Below, one piece after another: positions 23,536 through 35,333 of a stretch of DNA of 64,000 nucleotides. Source of the DNA: Symsagittifera roscoffensis (lineage: Eukaryota; Xenacoelomorpha; Acoela; Convolutidae); NCBI RefSeq assembly GCF_963678635.1, contig NC_087069.1:23982303-24046302 (forward strand), read 5' to 3'. The translations under genes were made by a program, and so were the position numbers. The first letter of the stretch is position 1, and every line of letters begins with the position of its first letter. The notes beneath the pieces are model-generated. The model was not told the DNA's origin, did no database searches, and saw nothing but the letters and a program-made list of their open reading frames with translations.

Positions 23536-26312
23536 GTCTGGTCCTCTAGGGTTGGTGTTGCAATCATCACATCTTCCAAAAACAATAACCAACTTACCGT
23601 ACTTTTTCGTCACTCTTGTTAGTGCCTGTTGCCATTAGTCGCTGAAATGTTGCCGCTGCGTTGCAAAGGCCAAAGGGCATCCTCTTCCATTAGAACAGTC
23701 TTAATTCGCAAGCAAACCCCGTCTTGTCCCCTATCTTGCTTCCAAAGCGGTATTTTCCAAAAATCCGACACCAGATCAAGAGTTGTTAAAAATTTTGCAT
23801 CTGCCAATTTCAAATCATTTTCATCTATCCTAGATATGGGATCGGCATCCTTCACCGTGACGGGGTTCAGATATCGAAAGTCGCAACAAAATCTCAGTTG
23901 ATCTCCTTTCGTTTTGGCCATCACTACTACACATGCCCACGGTGATTTGGATGATTCTATCATATCATACTCTAGTAATGATTCTATTTCGTTTCAACAT
24001 GCATCCGATTTGAATGGGGTCATGAATTTGATTTCCCCTCCCTATGCTGTACCGTCGACTCTTCTAATTCTTATCTCATTCTCAACGAAATTACAGCACT
24101 CGATGTCCGCCTATATATCTAGAAAAAACGTCCTGATTCATATCTAGCACGTCCTTGATGGCTTTGAGCTGCTCATCCATTATCTTCCCCCTTGAGTATT
24201 CAATTTCTGATAAAACCGGTTTGTCCATTTTCAATTCCTTGTGTATGGGGTCTTTCTGGAAAATTCAAACAGCTCGAAAGATCATCATCCGTTTCTGACT
24301 TAAGTGACTTATTAAACCTGGTGATTTTTTTTCTTCATTCTACTCGAGATACAATTTTTGTCCCTGTGATTTGGAAAATCAAGAACCTCAAATTTTATCA
24401 ATTTTTAGTCAATTTATATCTAGTTTTTCACCGGCAGCGCGTATCCCCAGTTTGTTCCCCCTCTGGGTGTTGATTGGTATATCAAGAGTAATCAACAAGA
24501 CACTGACGCAGAGGCCACTCTTGGTGATCGAGAATGGTATTTCTAAATTAGCAGCACTTTGACTATTCGGATTCGGTACTATAGATACATGTTTGTTGTC
24601 ACTTCATTATAATTATTCATTCTCAAACTTCCTATTGCAACCTGGTTTGCATAACCTCNNNNNNNNNNNNNNNNNNNNNNNNNNNNNNNNNNNNNNNNNN
24701 NNNNNNNNNNNNNNNNNNNNNNNNNNNNNNNNNNNNNNNNNNNNNNNNNNNNNNNNNNNNNNNNNNNNNNNNNNNNNNNNNNNNNNNNNNNNNNNNNNNN
24801 NNNNNNNNNNNNNNNNNNNNNNNNNNNNNNNNNNNNNNNNNNNNNNNNNNNNNNNNNNCCGCAAGTCATTCTCAGCTTGTCTATTCCTAGTATTTTGCGC
24901 AGCCGCAAGTGCTAATTTGTGTTTTGGGTGACTTTGGTTCTTCACTGCTTCCCAAAATAGGGAACATTCAATTCTGAAGTGATCTTCTTGTTTGCAGAAA
25001 AGCACCTCGCGCCTATCTTGATGATCAAGCCCTGTAGTACTCATGTTATTCCATCTGACTCAAGTCATCTTCATCTGGTGCATATCCCAAGCTTTTCATC
25101 CCCTGATTGCATGTGGTGCAATCCCGCTACGTTATGATCTGCCGATCCACAATTCGCACATTACCTCCGCTTTTCCATGTCGTCTCTTGGCTTGTACCAA
25201 TTCGACCTTTGTTGTTGGCTGGATCCTTGCAAAATTCTGCCGTCTGAAAACGAGTACATCTTTGGATTCATAGACATGTACTCCTAGACTTCTGTCTCAT
25301 CTCTTCTGGGGTTGGTGCGTTATCTTTTAACAGCGTATAGAACCCTTGCTCTCAACATTGTTCTCAAGTCGTCACTTTTCACATCATCGATGATCAGTAA
25401 AGCAATGCTAAAGTTCCTCCTGTTTGTTGATTCCTCTGGATCGCTTCTCCTTCTCAAGCTCTCTACATTTTCCAGAAAAACGATCGATCGATTCATTATT
25501 TCTTTGCCTCCTCTTTTCAAATCGCATCATAGCTTGGTGCCCCCTCGTTTCAGATCCGAAGCAATTCAAAAGAATCTCGAAATTTTGTCATCTGTGTCAC
25601 GTTCTTCTTCCTTCTTAGTCAGCTCGCACTTCAGCGCTGTGGCCTCCAGATTGCTTAGTATCACTGTGCAGGCTCGTGTTTCCTTATTTAAATTGTCCTG
25701 CTCAAGATGTAGCCTCAATACTTCAAACCCAGGTATCTATGCAACCATCCGAATCGTCTTTGAACTCCTTTGGTTTCTTGAAGCTCTTTCTCGATTTGAT
25801 TCCCCCTCTATCACTCGACTATGTGTATCCTTGTGGCAAATACTTCAAGTGTCCCTGTTCATCATTTCCCAAGTGTTTGCCCGTGTCATGGCATCCGGTG
25901 TTATACTCGTTTGTGCGCTTGAATCCCATGGTGTCCTTGTCGAGTTCGAAACTCCTCCCTTTGTGGCCGTTTTTGTCATCCTCGATATGCTGTTGTTGAT
26001 CTGAGGTAATGGTGTAGATTCTTGCTTCTTGCATTGAGGTTCCACAAAGTCCACCCTTGTGATTGGCTGCTTCTCCGATTTTTTGTGATGCCGTTTTCTC
26101 TTGACTGATAGAATTTTTCAAGATCGCATCAAATTTGGACTGTATGGCACTGGAACTCTCCGATTGGTCTCTACTCATGGTGTCCATTCTCGTTTCCTAA
26201 ATCCGTTTACGGTCTCTTACTGCCTTTTCATTTCCCTCCGTATCCTTTTTGATATTCTTTTCCAGTTCCTTGTCAGTCGTCTCCACTCTTTCACCAGTCG
26301 TCTCCAGTTCAT
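23536..26312 (-). pseudogene. Ty3/gypsy retrotransposon fragment, duplication unit 1 (gag to RT, with assembly gap)
   Basis: Minus-strand remnant running from gag (26,187 downwards) to reverse transcriptase (23,560-24,130). RT motifs include SKSPWACVVVMAKTKGDQLR and FCCDFRYLNPVT. The palm box that should read YVDD is FLED here (23,571-23,582), so catalysis is lost. Gag-side readings include QEDHFRIECSLFWEAV (about 24,970) and DLRTMLRARVLYAVKR (25,320-25,520). The protease region falls in the N gap. Compared with unit 2 this copy has 446 extra bases at 25,372-25,817. The element stops just past the RT palm box, so RNase H and integrase are absent. Confidence 0.85.
24659..24858. other. Assembly gap (200 N)
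   Basis: A run of exactly 200 N. The flanks match unit 2 at about 29,244 and 30,399, so the missing sequence would be about 1.15 kb (protease and part of gag) if the units are colinear. Three apparent ORFs that span the N run are artefacts. Confidence 0.9.
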
Positions 26313-27626
26313 TTCTTGTAAATTATAATAGACACTCATACACGTTCTTTGGGTAAATATGTGTCACTCGGTCCTTGCATCTGAGAAGATCTTTGTTAAA
26401 ATTGTCGGATTAATTAAAGAAAGTGTCACAGCTAGGACATCGAAAGCATTTGGAGAAACTATCATTTTTATGAATGATATGATTGTTAAATCTCAGTAGC
26501 TTAACTGTTTTGCCAAATCTTTCAATACTTCGTCGAGCTAGTTCTCCTACATATTCTCCTTCTTGGATATCGAAATCGTATATAAAGATTTTTCTTTGAA
26601 CAATTTCCTCGACAACATGTAAGTCTTCTACAGAAACTCCGCGAACGTTTTTTGGTTCATAACCAGATTTTGATATAAATTCTTTAAAGTATCTAGATGT
26701 GTCAGAGTCGACAACAATATGTCCGATCATGTGCTTGGTCAATGCACCGGAAAAGGACACAAATAATCGTTGTAAGGCTCCCTGTCTTTGTTAGATAAAA
26801 GACAATTCACTCGCGTATGCCGTAGTAAAGTTCGGGTAAGACAGAGTCCGGACATCCCATGGGGATGTTTTTCAGCAACGCAGCGAAAATTGTAACGTTA
26901 GTATTCAACTTGAATCGCCACTTTGTGTTCTGGTGTTTTTGGTTACCTTGCTCCACAACATCAAAATTTTCTACTTTTCCTTGGATTGTTATCAAATCCG
27001 CTTTCGTACAAAGTAGGTGAATTCTTTAAGTAAGTATTAATTTCATGGGCGTAGAAATATTGATATTCACCAGTCTCAATAGTTCGAAGAACAAAACCCA
27101 GAGCAATGTTGATTTTAGCTGCAGAATCGAGCTTGTTGAAGACTTCTTCAAATTTCTCGTTGATTATTTTAGTGTCTTATTTAGACATTTTGAAGTTAAA
27201 TACCTTATGTCTCCCATTTTCCATCTCCGTATCCGTCAGAAAATGTTGACAAGCACTAAGTTCCTCCTTTAGTTTTTCACAATCTTCCCCTTCTTCCCCC
27301 ACGATCTTGGTCAAGTCGGCCACCGTATCACTGGGTTTCCGTTGTTTTGCTTCCTGTTCTTTTCTCCGATGTTGCTGGAGAGAGTAGTAACTTGGGAACT
27401 CTTGTTCACAAGAAGGACAAACCGTCGACTGCTTCGAACTTGGTTGAGCCTGCTTCTTAACCATATGATAGCTCATTTCCTGTTTGTTATAAGTAAAATA
27501 CTTACAATGAAGACAAGAAACAACTTCTTTAGAACAATTTTTCCGGTGTCGAGCTGCGTTTTGACGAACATATATGTTTCCACAGTCCCCACACTGTTAA
27601 TTCCCCTTTCTATTCAGCGACTGCAT
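26313..27626 (-). pseudogene. Polinton polymerase N-terminus, tandem-duplication unit 2
   Basis: Begins at an ATG (27,624-27,626) directly after CATTTTCAG. After an early in-frame TAA it encodes three fingers: QCGDCGNIYVRQNAARHRKN-C (C-x2-C-x11-H-x3-C), CLHCKYFTYNKQEMSYH, and CPSCEQEFPSYYSLQQHRRK. An acidic helical stretch CEKLKEELSACQHFL follows, then the pre-exonuclease domain with VEEIVQRKIFIYDFDIQEGE and ELARRSIERFGKTVKLLRF (26,410-26,760). In the second and third fingers the final zinc ligand reads Q. The fragment ends at 26,313 at the duplication junction. The fingers suggest DNA binding by the polymerase's N-terminal extension. Confidence 0.85.
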
Positions 27627-28120
27627 CTGAAAATGGGAAATTTAATAAGTATGAAAATCAAGGAATTAGTTTTTGGTACATATCAAAGTGGCAGATTTGA
27701 AATGTCCCAGAAATTTATTCAGTGATTTGTACTTACTTTGAAATTTTGGTTCAAAATTTTTTAGGTGGTTCTACAACGTATAGAACGAGTGTTTTTAGCG
27801 TAGAAAAATCAAAAAGAATTTATTTTATTTGCTGTCGCGCAATTTATTTTATTTGCGACGAAACAAAGTCGATTTCAACTAATCAGATACGATCAATTTT
27901 AAAACAAATGTAATAATTGGAGTCTTTCATTATTTGAAAAATGTCTCAAAAAACACTTGGGTTTCTTTGAGTTACTCTAAAAGAAATCGAAATTCCAATA
28001 AATTTTCTAATTGATCTAACAGACGATGACTCTTACCTTTTTCAAATTTTTTCGGATGTTTTTGATTTCCAAAATAGAGTATTCCGACTAAGTAAAGTTA
28101 ATTAAGGTTAATTTAGGCCT
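27627..28120. other. Non-coding spacer, unit 2 (5' flank of polymerase)
   Basis: Matches 23,041-23,535 nearly end to end, with small indels. No gene seen. The copy ends at AATTTAGGCC, where retrotransposon homology begins, exactly as in unit 1. Confidence 0.55.
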
Positions 28121-28770
28121 CTCTGTCTAGGATTGGTGTCGCAACCATCACATCGTCCACATAACACATAACCAACTTGCCTTACTTTTTCATCACTCTT
28201 GTTAGTGCCTGTGCCATTAGTCGCTGAAATGTTGCAGCTGCGTTGCAAAGGCCAAAGGGCATCCTCTTCCATTAGAACAGTCCTAATTCGCAAGCAAACC
28301 CCGTCTTGTCCCTATCTTGATTCCAAAGCGTTACTTTCCAAAAATCCGACACCAGATCAAGAGTTGTTAAAAATTTTGCATCTGCCAATTTCGAATCATT
28401 TTCATCTATCCTAGGTATGGGATCGGCATCCTTCACCGTGACGGGGTTCAGATATCGAAAGTCGCAACAAAATCTCAGTTGATCTCCTTTCGTTTTGGCC
28501 ATCACTACTACACATGCCCACGGTGATTTGGATGATTCTATCATATCATACTCTAGTAATGATTCTCGTTTGTTTCTACATAAATCCGATTTGAATGGGG
28601 TCATGAATTTCGATTTCCCCTCCCTATGCTGTACCGCCGACTCTTCTAATTCTATCTCATTCTCAACGAAGTTACAGCACTCGATGTCCGCCTTATATCT
28701 AGAAAAAACGTCCTGATTCATATCTAGCACGTCCTTGGTCCTTGATGGCTTTGAGCTGCTCATCCATTAT
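28121..28770 (-). pseudogene. Ty3/gypsy reverse transcriptase, N-terminal half, duplication unit 2
   Basis: Reverse transcriptase fingers and palm of a gypsy-type pol. Readable blocks are YDMIESSKSPWACVVVMAK, GDQLRFCCDFRYLNPVTVKD and AKFLTTLDLVSDFW (first catalytic Asp in TTLDL), then after a frameshift the palm box CYVDDV with YVDD intact at 28,152-28,163. Homology stops within about 20 bp of the YVDD box, at the same point as in unit 1. The upstream segment (28,600-28,770) contains the linker VLDMNQDVFSRYKADIECC. The function in an intact element would be copying element RNA into DNA. Confidence 0.85.
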
Positions 28771-29284
28771 CTTCCCCATGAGTGTTCAATTTCTGATAAT
28801 ACCGGTTTGTTCATTTTCAATTACTCTTGTGTGGGTCTTTCTGGAATATTCAGACAGCTCGAAAGATCATCATCCGTTTCTGACTTAAGTGACTTATTAA
28901 ACCTGGTGAAATTTTTTTTTCTTCATTCTACTCGAGATAAAATTTTGTCCCTGTGAATTGGAAAATCAAGAACCTCAAATTTTATCAATTTTTTAGTCAA
29001 TTTATAATTAGTTTTCACAGGCAGCGCGTATCCCAGTTTCTTCCCCCTTTGAGTGCTGATTGGTATATCAAGAGTAATCAACAAGACACTGACGCAGAGG
29101 CCACTCTTGGTGATCGAGAATGGTCTTTCTAAATTAGCAGCACTTTGACTATTCGGATTCGGTACTATACATACTTGTTTGTTGTCACTTCATTATAAAT
29201 ATTCATTCTCAAACTTCCTATTGCAGCCTGGTTTACATAACTTCTCCCGCCTATTCAAGAAAACTGGAGCTTTACTCCTATTCG
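28771..29284 (-). pseudogene. Linker between protease and RT of the gypsy fragment
   Basis: Minus-strand DNA between protease and RT, matched in unit 1 (24,190-24,640). No long frame remains, but order and similarity show it belongs to the same pol gene. Confidence 0.5.
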
Positions 29285-29961
29285 TCATTTCACTTTTACC
29301 GCTTTAATTACGTACTTCCTTTCCGGATTTCGAATCCTGAACATCGCATTGTAAAAATCAATCGTTAAATCAAAATTCCTGATGCAATCTCTGCCTTGAA
29401 AGAATAGGTCAGACTCATCTTGGTTCTCCACCTCCAGAAAACTCATCCACAGGTTGCGGTCCCCCAGATTCAAGGAAATTATCCTTGTTCTGCCAAGGAC
29501 CCTCAATGCCCCTTTGTTTGCCACTGACCGCCGAAATTCTGGAGTCTATCAGATCTTCTTTGTCGAATCCCCTCCTTCTTCATGTTTCTATTGGTATGAC
29601 GCTCAAGACAGCTCCCGTATCCGGTAGTCTTCTCAGTTGGGTCTTTCTTCCGCTTATATCTAGTACATGCGCGGATACATATGCTTCTGTTCCCAATGCA
29701 TGGCGTCTTCTTCTAGCATGGCACAATGCCCAATCAACCTCACTTAATTTCCTCTCGACCTACATAGATTTGACCGGCAAGGTCCTCGTCACACGTTATC
29801 ATTGTCTTCGTGTAGATATTGATTCCATCTATATCCAATATGACCTCGTGTGGACCATACACTTTTGTGTATCTGCTATCCACCCTTGTGGATTCTCCGC
29901 CACATCTCAATAGTAACGCTCTGAGTGGTATCGAAGGTGCCTGTGGGCTAATGGTACCCAA
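29285..29961 (-). pseudogene. Retroviral-type aspartic protease of the gypsy fragment
   Basis: The active-site motif reads LPDTGAVLSVIP, with DTGA encoded at 29,610-29,621. Downstream, in another frame, the protease C-terminal side reads LFFQGRDCIRNFDLTIDF and FRIRNPERKYVIK (29,285-29,524). Upstream is an N-terminal block GPHEVILDIDGINIYTKT (29,740-29,961). In an intact element this would cleave the Gag-Pol polyprotein. At least two frameshifts break it. Unit 1 lacks this region because of the assembly gap. Confidence 0.75.
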
Positions 29962-29970
29962 ATAGACAGC

Positions 29971-32140
29971 TTATACATCTATATATATTAGTGTCTGGTC
30001 GCTCGGCTCGCTCAGATTCCTCATTACCTCATAGCCACCGACGATGATTATTGACATGATACTCGCCCCAATCTTTGTGATCCCGAGGGATTTTTCAATC
30101 TCCATCTTCAAGGTGTTGCAGTTGCTCCTGACTTTCAACTTGTCACCTGTCTCGGGTTCTAGTGCCGCCGCTGAAAATGTTTCTTCTCTCTGCTGTCTTT
30201 CTATTTCCTGCTTCAGCTTCTGCTCGATCTCTTTTGTCGCCAAGTCTTTTTTTCACCTTGATGATAGCCTCTGCTGCCGCTGTCCCGTAGTTTATTCCCA
30301 ATGAGCCTTTTCTCTTTGCCCCCCTCCCCGGCATCACTCTCTTTGTTAACTGCCTTCACCGATTTCGCCGATAACTCACCACTTGTCACGTCTATGCTCT
30401 GCAAGTCATTCTCAGCTTGTCTAATCCTAGTATTTTGCGCAGCCGCAAGTGCTAATTTGTGTTTTGGGTGACTTTGGTTCTTCACTGCTTCCCAAAATAG
30501 GGAACATTCAATTCTGAAGTGATCTTCTTGTTTGCAGAAAAGCACCTCGCGCCTATCTTGATGATCAAGCCCTGTAGTACTCATGTTATTCCATCTGACT
30601 CAAGTCATCTTCATCTGGTGCATATCCCAAGCTTTTCATCCCCTGATTGCATGTGGTGCAATCCGCTACGTTATGATCTGCCGATCCACACTTCGCACGT
30701 TACCTCCGCTTTTCCATGTCGTCTCTTGGCTTGTACCACGTCGACCTTTGTTGTTGGCTGGATCCTTGCAAAATTCTGCCGTCTGAAAACGAGTACGTCT
30801 TTGGACTCATGGACTTGTACTCCCTAGACTTCTGTCTCATCTCTTCTGGGGTTGGTGCGTTATCTTTTAACAGCGTATAGAACCTTGCTCTCAACATTGT
30901 TCTCAAGTCGACTATGTGTGTCCTTGTGGCAATTACTTCAAGCGTCCTGTTCACCATTTCCCAAGTGTTTGCCCATGTCATGGCATCCGGTGTTATACTC
31001 GTCTGTGCGCTTGAATACCATGGTGTCCTTGTCGAGCTCGAAACTCCTCCCTTTGTGGCCGTTTTTGTCATCCCCGATATGCTGTTGTTGATCTGTGGTA
31101 ATGGTGTAGATTCTTGCTTCTTACATTGAGGTTCCACAAAGTCCACCCTTGTGATTGGTTGCTTTTCCGATTTTTGTGATGCCGTTTTCTCTTGACTGAT
31201 AGAATTGCTCAAGAGCGCATCAAATTTGGACTGTATGGCACAGGAACTCTCCGCTTGGTCTCTACTCATGGTTTCCATTCTCGTTTCCTAAATCCATAAC
31301 TTGTCGTTTACGGTCTATTACTGCCTTTTCATTTCCTCCGTATCCTTTTTGATATTCTTTTCCCGTTCCTTGTCAGTCGTCTCCAGTCTTTCCCCAGTCA
31401 TCTCCGCTAAGGTGAAGTAGTTGCCAAGGTTCTCATTCTTACTATGTCAGAGTTTTTTCCTCATTTCTTGGTGATCCTCCTCGCTGAACTTTAGTTTTTC
31501 GTCTATCTGCTCTAACTTAATTATCAAGTCCCCCAACTCAACTAGTGGTGCTTTCGGTTCCGCTAAATACTTCACTTGGTTACCTGGTGTTTCCTGTTCC
31601 TTCCATTGGCCATTCTCCGTTGTTATCGGGGATACCGTTCCAAAGGTTTTGCCTCTGTCGGTTGCTGTTGTCGCATCCTCCTTTTTTCTGGTTTCATCCC
31701 GACCATAGCTGCGATTCTCTCCGTGAAGGATGTCCTCTTTGTTTGTGAATCGTCCTTTTTTGTTTCCGGTGTTTTACCAGTGATTTAGTTTCCCTTGCCT
31801 ACTGGAGAGAACTCAATCGTAATTGTTCCTTGTTCTTCTACATTCGGCATTGGTTTCGATTTCGTTTTCTTTCTTTCCACTTCATCTGTGCTCCGCTCCG
31901 GCGTCTCAAGATCAACATCCGTGATGGGCGCACTATCCTTTTTTGTGATTTGTCTTTAGTCGTTTGATCTTTGTTGCTTCGGGTATGACCATTTTAACTG
32001 AAATATTTTTCTTCAATGTTCTCGGATTTGTTGTTGACAATGTTTGCCTCTGTTGTTTCGATGGGCGACTTTGCTTTTGTCCGATTTCGTTTTTTCCCGG
32101 TGACGACACTCTTGTTTTCTTCAAGATCTTTATTTATAGT
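29971..32140 (-). pseudogene. Gag of the gypsy fragment, unit 2
   Basis: Minus-strand gag remains. The N-terminal part (31,930-32,140) is lysine-rich. A middle part contains SFTERIAAMVGMKPEKRR (about 31,700). A long ORF at 30,700-31,278 (192 codons, METMSRDQAESSCAI onwards) is continuous only because 446 bp present in unit 1 are missing here. Two zinc-knuckle-like segments end in C-x4-H-x4-C: AKCGSADHNVADC (about 30,650-30,690) and LFCKQEDHFRIEC (about 30,504-30,545); each lacks a clear first cysteine in the same frame. The C-terminal part is Glu/Lys-rich (ATKEIEQKLKQEIERQQREE). Gag would form the particle and bind RNA. Confidence 0.7.
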
Positions 32141-32280
32141 TTCTTTCTTTTTTCAATTCGGGTTATATACAGTTGTTTAACGTAACACGTCAACAAGTTA
32201 AAATAAATCAACAATTCTCTTAGTAGGCTAAACTTTTTGAAACAATTCCAGTCTAATAAGTATTTAACAGTCCGAAGTAA
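32141..32280. other. Short AT-rich leader, no gene
   Basis: Between the gag start region and the tandem repeat block. No feature recognised. Confidence 0.4.
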
Positions 32281-32665
32281 AACTTAATTTACTATCCCAG
32301 GTTTGGTGTTGGGGCAATTATTTTACTATCCCAGGACTAGGTGTTGAGACATTTGATTTACTATCCCAGGACTAGGTGTTGGGATACTTGATTTACTATC
32401 CCAGGACTAGGTGTTGGGACACTTAATTTACTATCCCAGGTTTATGTGTTGGGACACTGAATTTAATATCCCAGGACTCAAGTGTTGGGACCCCTTATTT
32501 ACTATCCCAAGACTACCTCAAGACTTCGTGCACAACTCCCCCACTACCGGAACTCAAGTACTGGGACCCTTAGTTTAGCATCCCAGTACCACCTCCGGAA
32601 GTCGTGTAACGTTTCCCCACTACTGGAACTTAAGTGTTCGGATAATAAATCCACTATCCCAGTAC
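32281..32665. repeat. Tandem repeat, about 44-bp unit, six or more copies
   Basis: Units of the form TTTACTATCCCAGGACTAGGTGTTGGGACACTTAA recur from 32,287 to about 32,520. Two or three longer, diverged units (ACTATCCCAGTACCACCTCCGG...) follow to about 32,665. Units differ at a few bases. The position just 5' of gag suggests an untranslated-leader or LTR-proximal array of the retroelement, but that is inference. The units are nearly contiguous, without CRISPR-like unique spacers. Confidence 0.75.
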
Positions 32666-35333
32666 CACTTGCGGAGATCTTGTGAAGTGCCCTCAAACTC
32701 ATTTTTCCCCGATTTTTCCCTGATTTTTCCCTGATATTTTCTAATCCAAAGCAACTTGAAATGCGGCTAGTATTAGCCTTATTATGAACCCAATTGCACC
32801 AATTCTTATTGAAAAACTTCTCGTAACATTTTAAAATCTGTTCCTTTAGCAAAAAAAAAACTAAAAAAAAAAATGTACATGTAAAACTCAAAGTCGACAA
32901 AGGCCGTTTTCCAATAAAAAAATGTCTGCTTCTGATTGTCACGCGTTGTTCCTCCCCCTTCTAATGTTATTTTGGGGTGTTTACCTTCCGCGTCGAAAAA
33001 TTTTTCTATTTTTGATCCCCCCACCCGATCCGGCCAGGTCTCCTACCTTATTTTGAGTTTTTTTATCAGGCACCTTCGCGTTCCGACTCTTTTTCTGAAT
33101 CTATTGTAACTAGATCCACGATATCGATTGTATAGTTACAGTGAGGAGACCCCCTTTTTATCAATTTTTAACCACCAACCTTTATCTTAACCAGCCCTAC
33201 ATCTAACCTCCCCCCTGTCTAGCCCCACTTAGGCTGAAAAATACCTTAAGCACAATGGATGCTATTCCTTTCAAGAGAAAACCTGTAAAACCTGTTTCCA
33301 AGCTCTGCTGAAGTAAAAACTTTTTTCAAAACTATGAGGTGCCGCTTATTAACCTTTTATACTTATTCCCTATAGTATAAAATGGATTTTAACGATACCT
33401 GTTTGATCAAACAGCCTGCCCCGGTGATCCCTTCTTACTGTTGCACTGTTCTGGTCACACTACTGGTAGTATCTTCCCAGTGGCGTTTTTTTCTGTTTTC
33501 CAGATCCCAATCCTACGAACAATTTTGCCGTCCGTCTTGTCACCTCTTCCAGTGAAGTCTCCCAGTGGTCCTCCAAGGTTGCCAAGGTTAAATGAAAACC
33601 CTTTCAACGACCAAAATTCGGGCACCTGCTGAATATTCGGATTTATTAGAAAACATACTAAGTATAATAATAATTATTATAATGGTCTGGTCCACCTAGT
33701 CTGGAAATCAAAGCCACTGTCCTTTTTTAAGGTTTTTTCTTCCTGTTTCTATTTTTTTCGGTTTTTGTTTCGCTATTTGTCTTTTATCCGGTTTTCTTTT
33801 TTGTTTCAGTGACCCCCATACTCAAGCTAGGCCGCTAGAAAACGCACCGAGACTATTTCACAACAGTACTTACAAAGCTATCACTGTAAAACCAGAAAGT
33901 GGACACGTTCCAATTGAACCGTAACACCGGTAGTCTAGAATGGGCATTTATACCGGAGCTGCGTCAAGTGTAACAGCGCCAAAAAAAACACAATGTAACA
34001 GTCGCCTTCTAATGTCACATTTGATGCTAAGAAAAACAGGCCCATTAAACATTGGCTCAAGGGTCAAGGACACTATCTCTTGTGCCTTTGTACCTCACCA
34101 TGAGACTAAAAATCGTGTTAGCGCTTAAAGGCCACTACCCAAGTACCACCTCCCACTCTAGAAATAAGCACGCCACCAAGGCTAGGTCTCTAAATACCTG
34201 AAACACGCGAACCCCATCAAAAACAGGGTTGGAAGCTCTAGTTTACATTTAGTTTTGATTGGACAGTGGACCTTTGATTCATTTCAGATGGATCAACCTA
34301 AAACTTGCCTGATCTCAACATAATCACATAAAATGCACTCAACAAAATAAATTCATTACTTGCATACCGACACGACCCTAGATTCAAGTAAAAAATATAA
34401 CTATAATAACTCTGGAAGAAGCTTCAAGTAAATAAGTTTAACTCAATTAGTTTTATTCTCTGGACCTTTCGGCAGCTTCAGCTGTCCACCTTCCCAGTCA
34501 AGGTTCACTCTTGCTCAATCGATTGTACTTTTTTCCGAATTTTGTCGGGAACAAGACAGATCTACCCGTACTGAGGATTCTGGAAAAATTACGAATAGCA
34601 TATTTATTCTAGTAATTTTTGTCAACTTTCGCGCAACAATATCTTGAATCTTCTGATGCTCTTAGCTTCTGAGTTTCAATTGTCGCGTGAAACTTGAGCA
34701 TAAATTGATCGATTCGAAATTTTGAACAATTATTTTTGTCCCCTAAATCAAGTTTAAACATTCATATCAAGGTCAAACCTCCAAATATGACCGACTGACA
34801 CATCATTGAGGTAAATGGTTCAGTACGAACGTGAAAAGATGGGAAGATCAACCTTATTTTAATTTCTTGGTGGAAAACCCATTTCGGATACCAAACATAC
34901 GTTAACTCTCGGTAATGGCCACGTTCTAAGAAAATTGGACCTAGCATTCAAGAAAACTCAAGCATTGGCTCCAAATAAGTTTTCGACCGTTCCGAATACA
35001 AAAGTTAAAAATACTGAGTTAATAGGGAAAAAACGAGAAATTCGCCTATCAAAAGGAAGTCTCGACAGAAGCAGAACAATCGCTTTCGAGTAGAGCATTG
35101 GGTTCACCAATTTCCAGGGGGTAAAAGACGAATGCGCCCAACACCAAAGTTTTCTGTTGTGATAATTTAAGTTTGCCTTATAGTTAGTTTTGGATCATTG
35201 AGACAACGTCTGGGCCGAATCATCTGGGCACAGATCCTGGTGTTAAATCCAATCCCCATTCTTTCAGAGTGAAAGTTCTATAGATCATTCAAGACGACAT
35301 AACTCTGGCAAACGATCATTCTCGGGATCCCCA
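32666..35333. other. About 2.7 kb without a recognisable gene
   Basis: More GC-balanced than the left part of the window but without a supported ORF. Notable: a TTTTTCCCTGA-type 12-bp tandem near 32,702-32,740, a short inverted repeat TGTAACTA/TAGTTACA (33,105-33,112 and 33,133-33,140), and an ATAATAATTATTATAA run near 33,665. It may include LTR or leader DNA of the gypsy element. I could not find a matching second copy to prove that. Confidence 0.4.

Noticed and set aside
24579-25044. ORFs spanning the N run
   Set aside because: Their continuity depends on 200 N placed in frame, and the true gap is probably longer.
25312-26004. 230-codon plus-strand ORF, the longest plus-strand reading in the middle region
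   Set aside because: Antisense shadow of gag on the minus strand; the homologous unit lacks it, and its Ser/Leu/Phe-rich sequence has no domain.
32281-32665. Repeat block that might look like a CRISPR array
   Set aside because: Units are almost contiguous and degenerate, without unique spacers, and the context is eukaryotic retroelement DNA.
33105-33140. Inverted repeat TGTAACTA/TAGTTACA as a possible LTR end
   Set aside because: Only 8 bp per arm and no second copy at the other end of an element was found.
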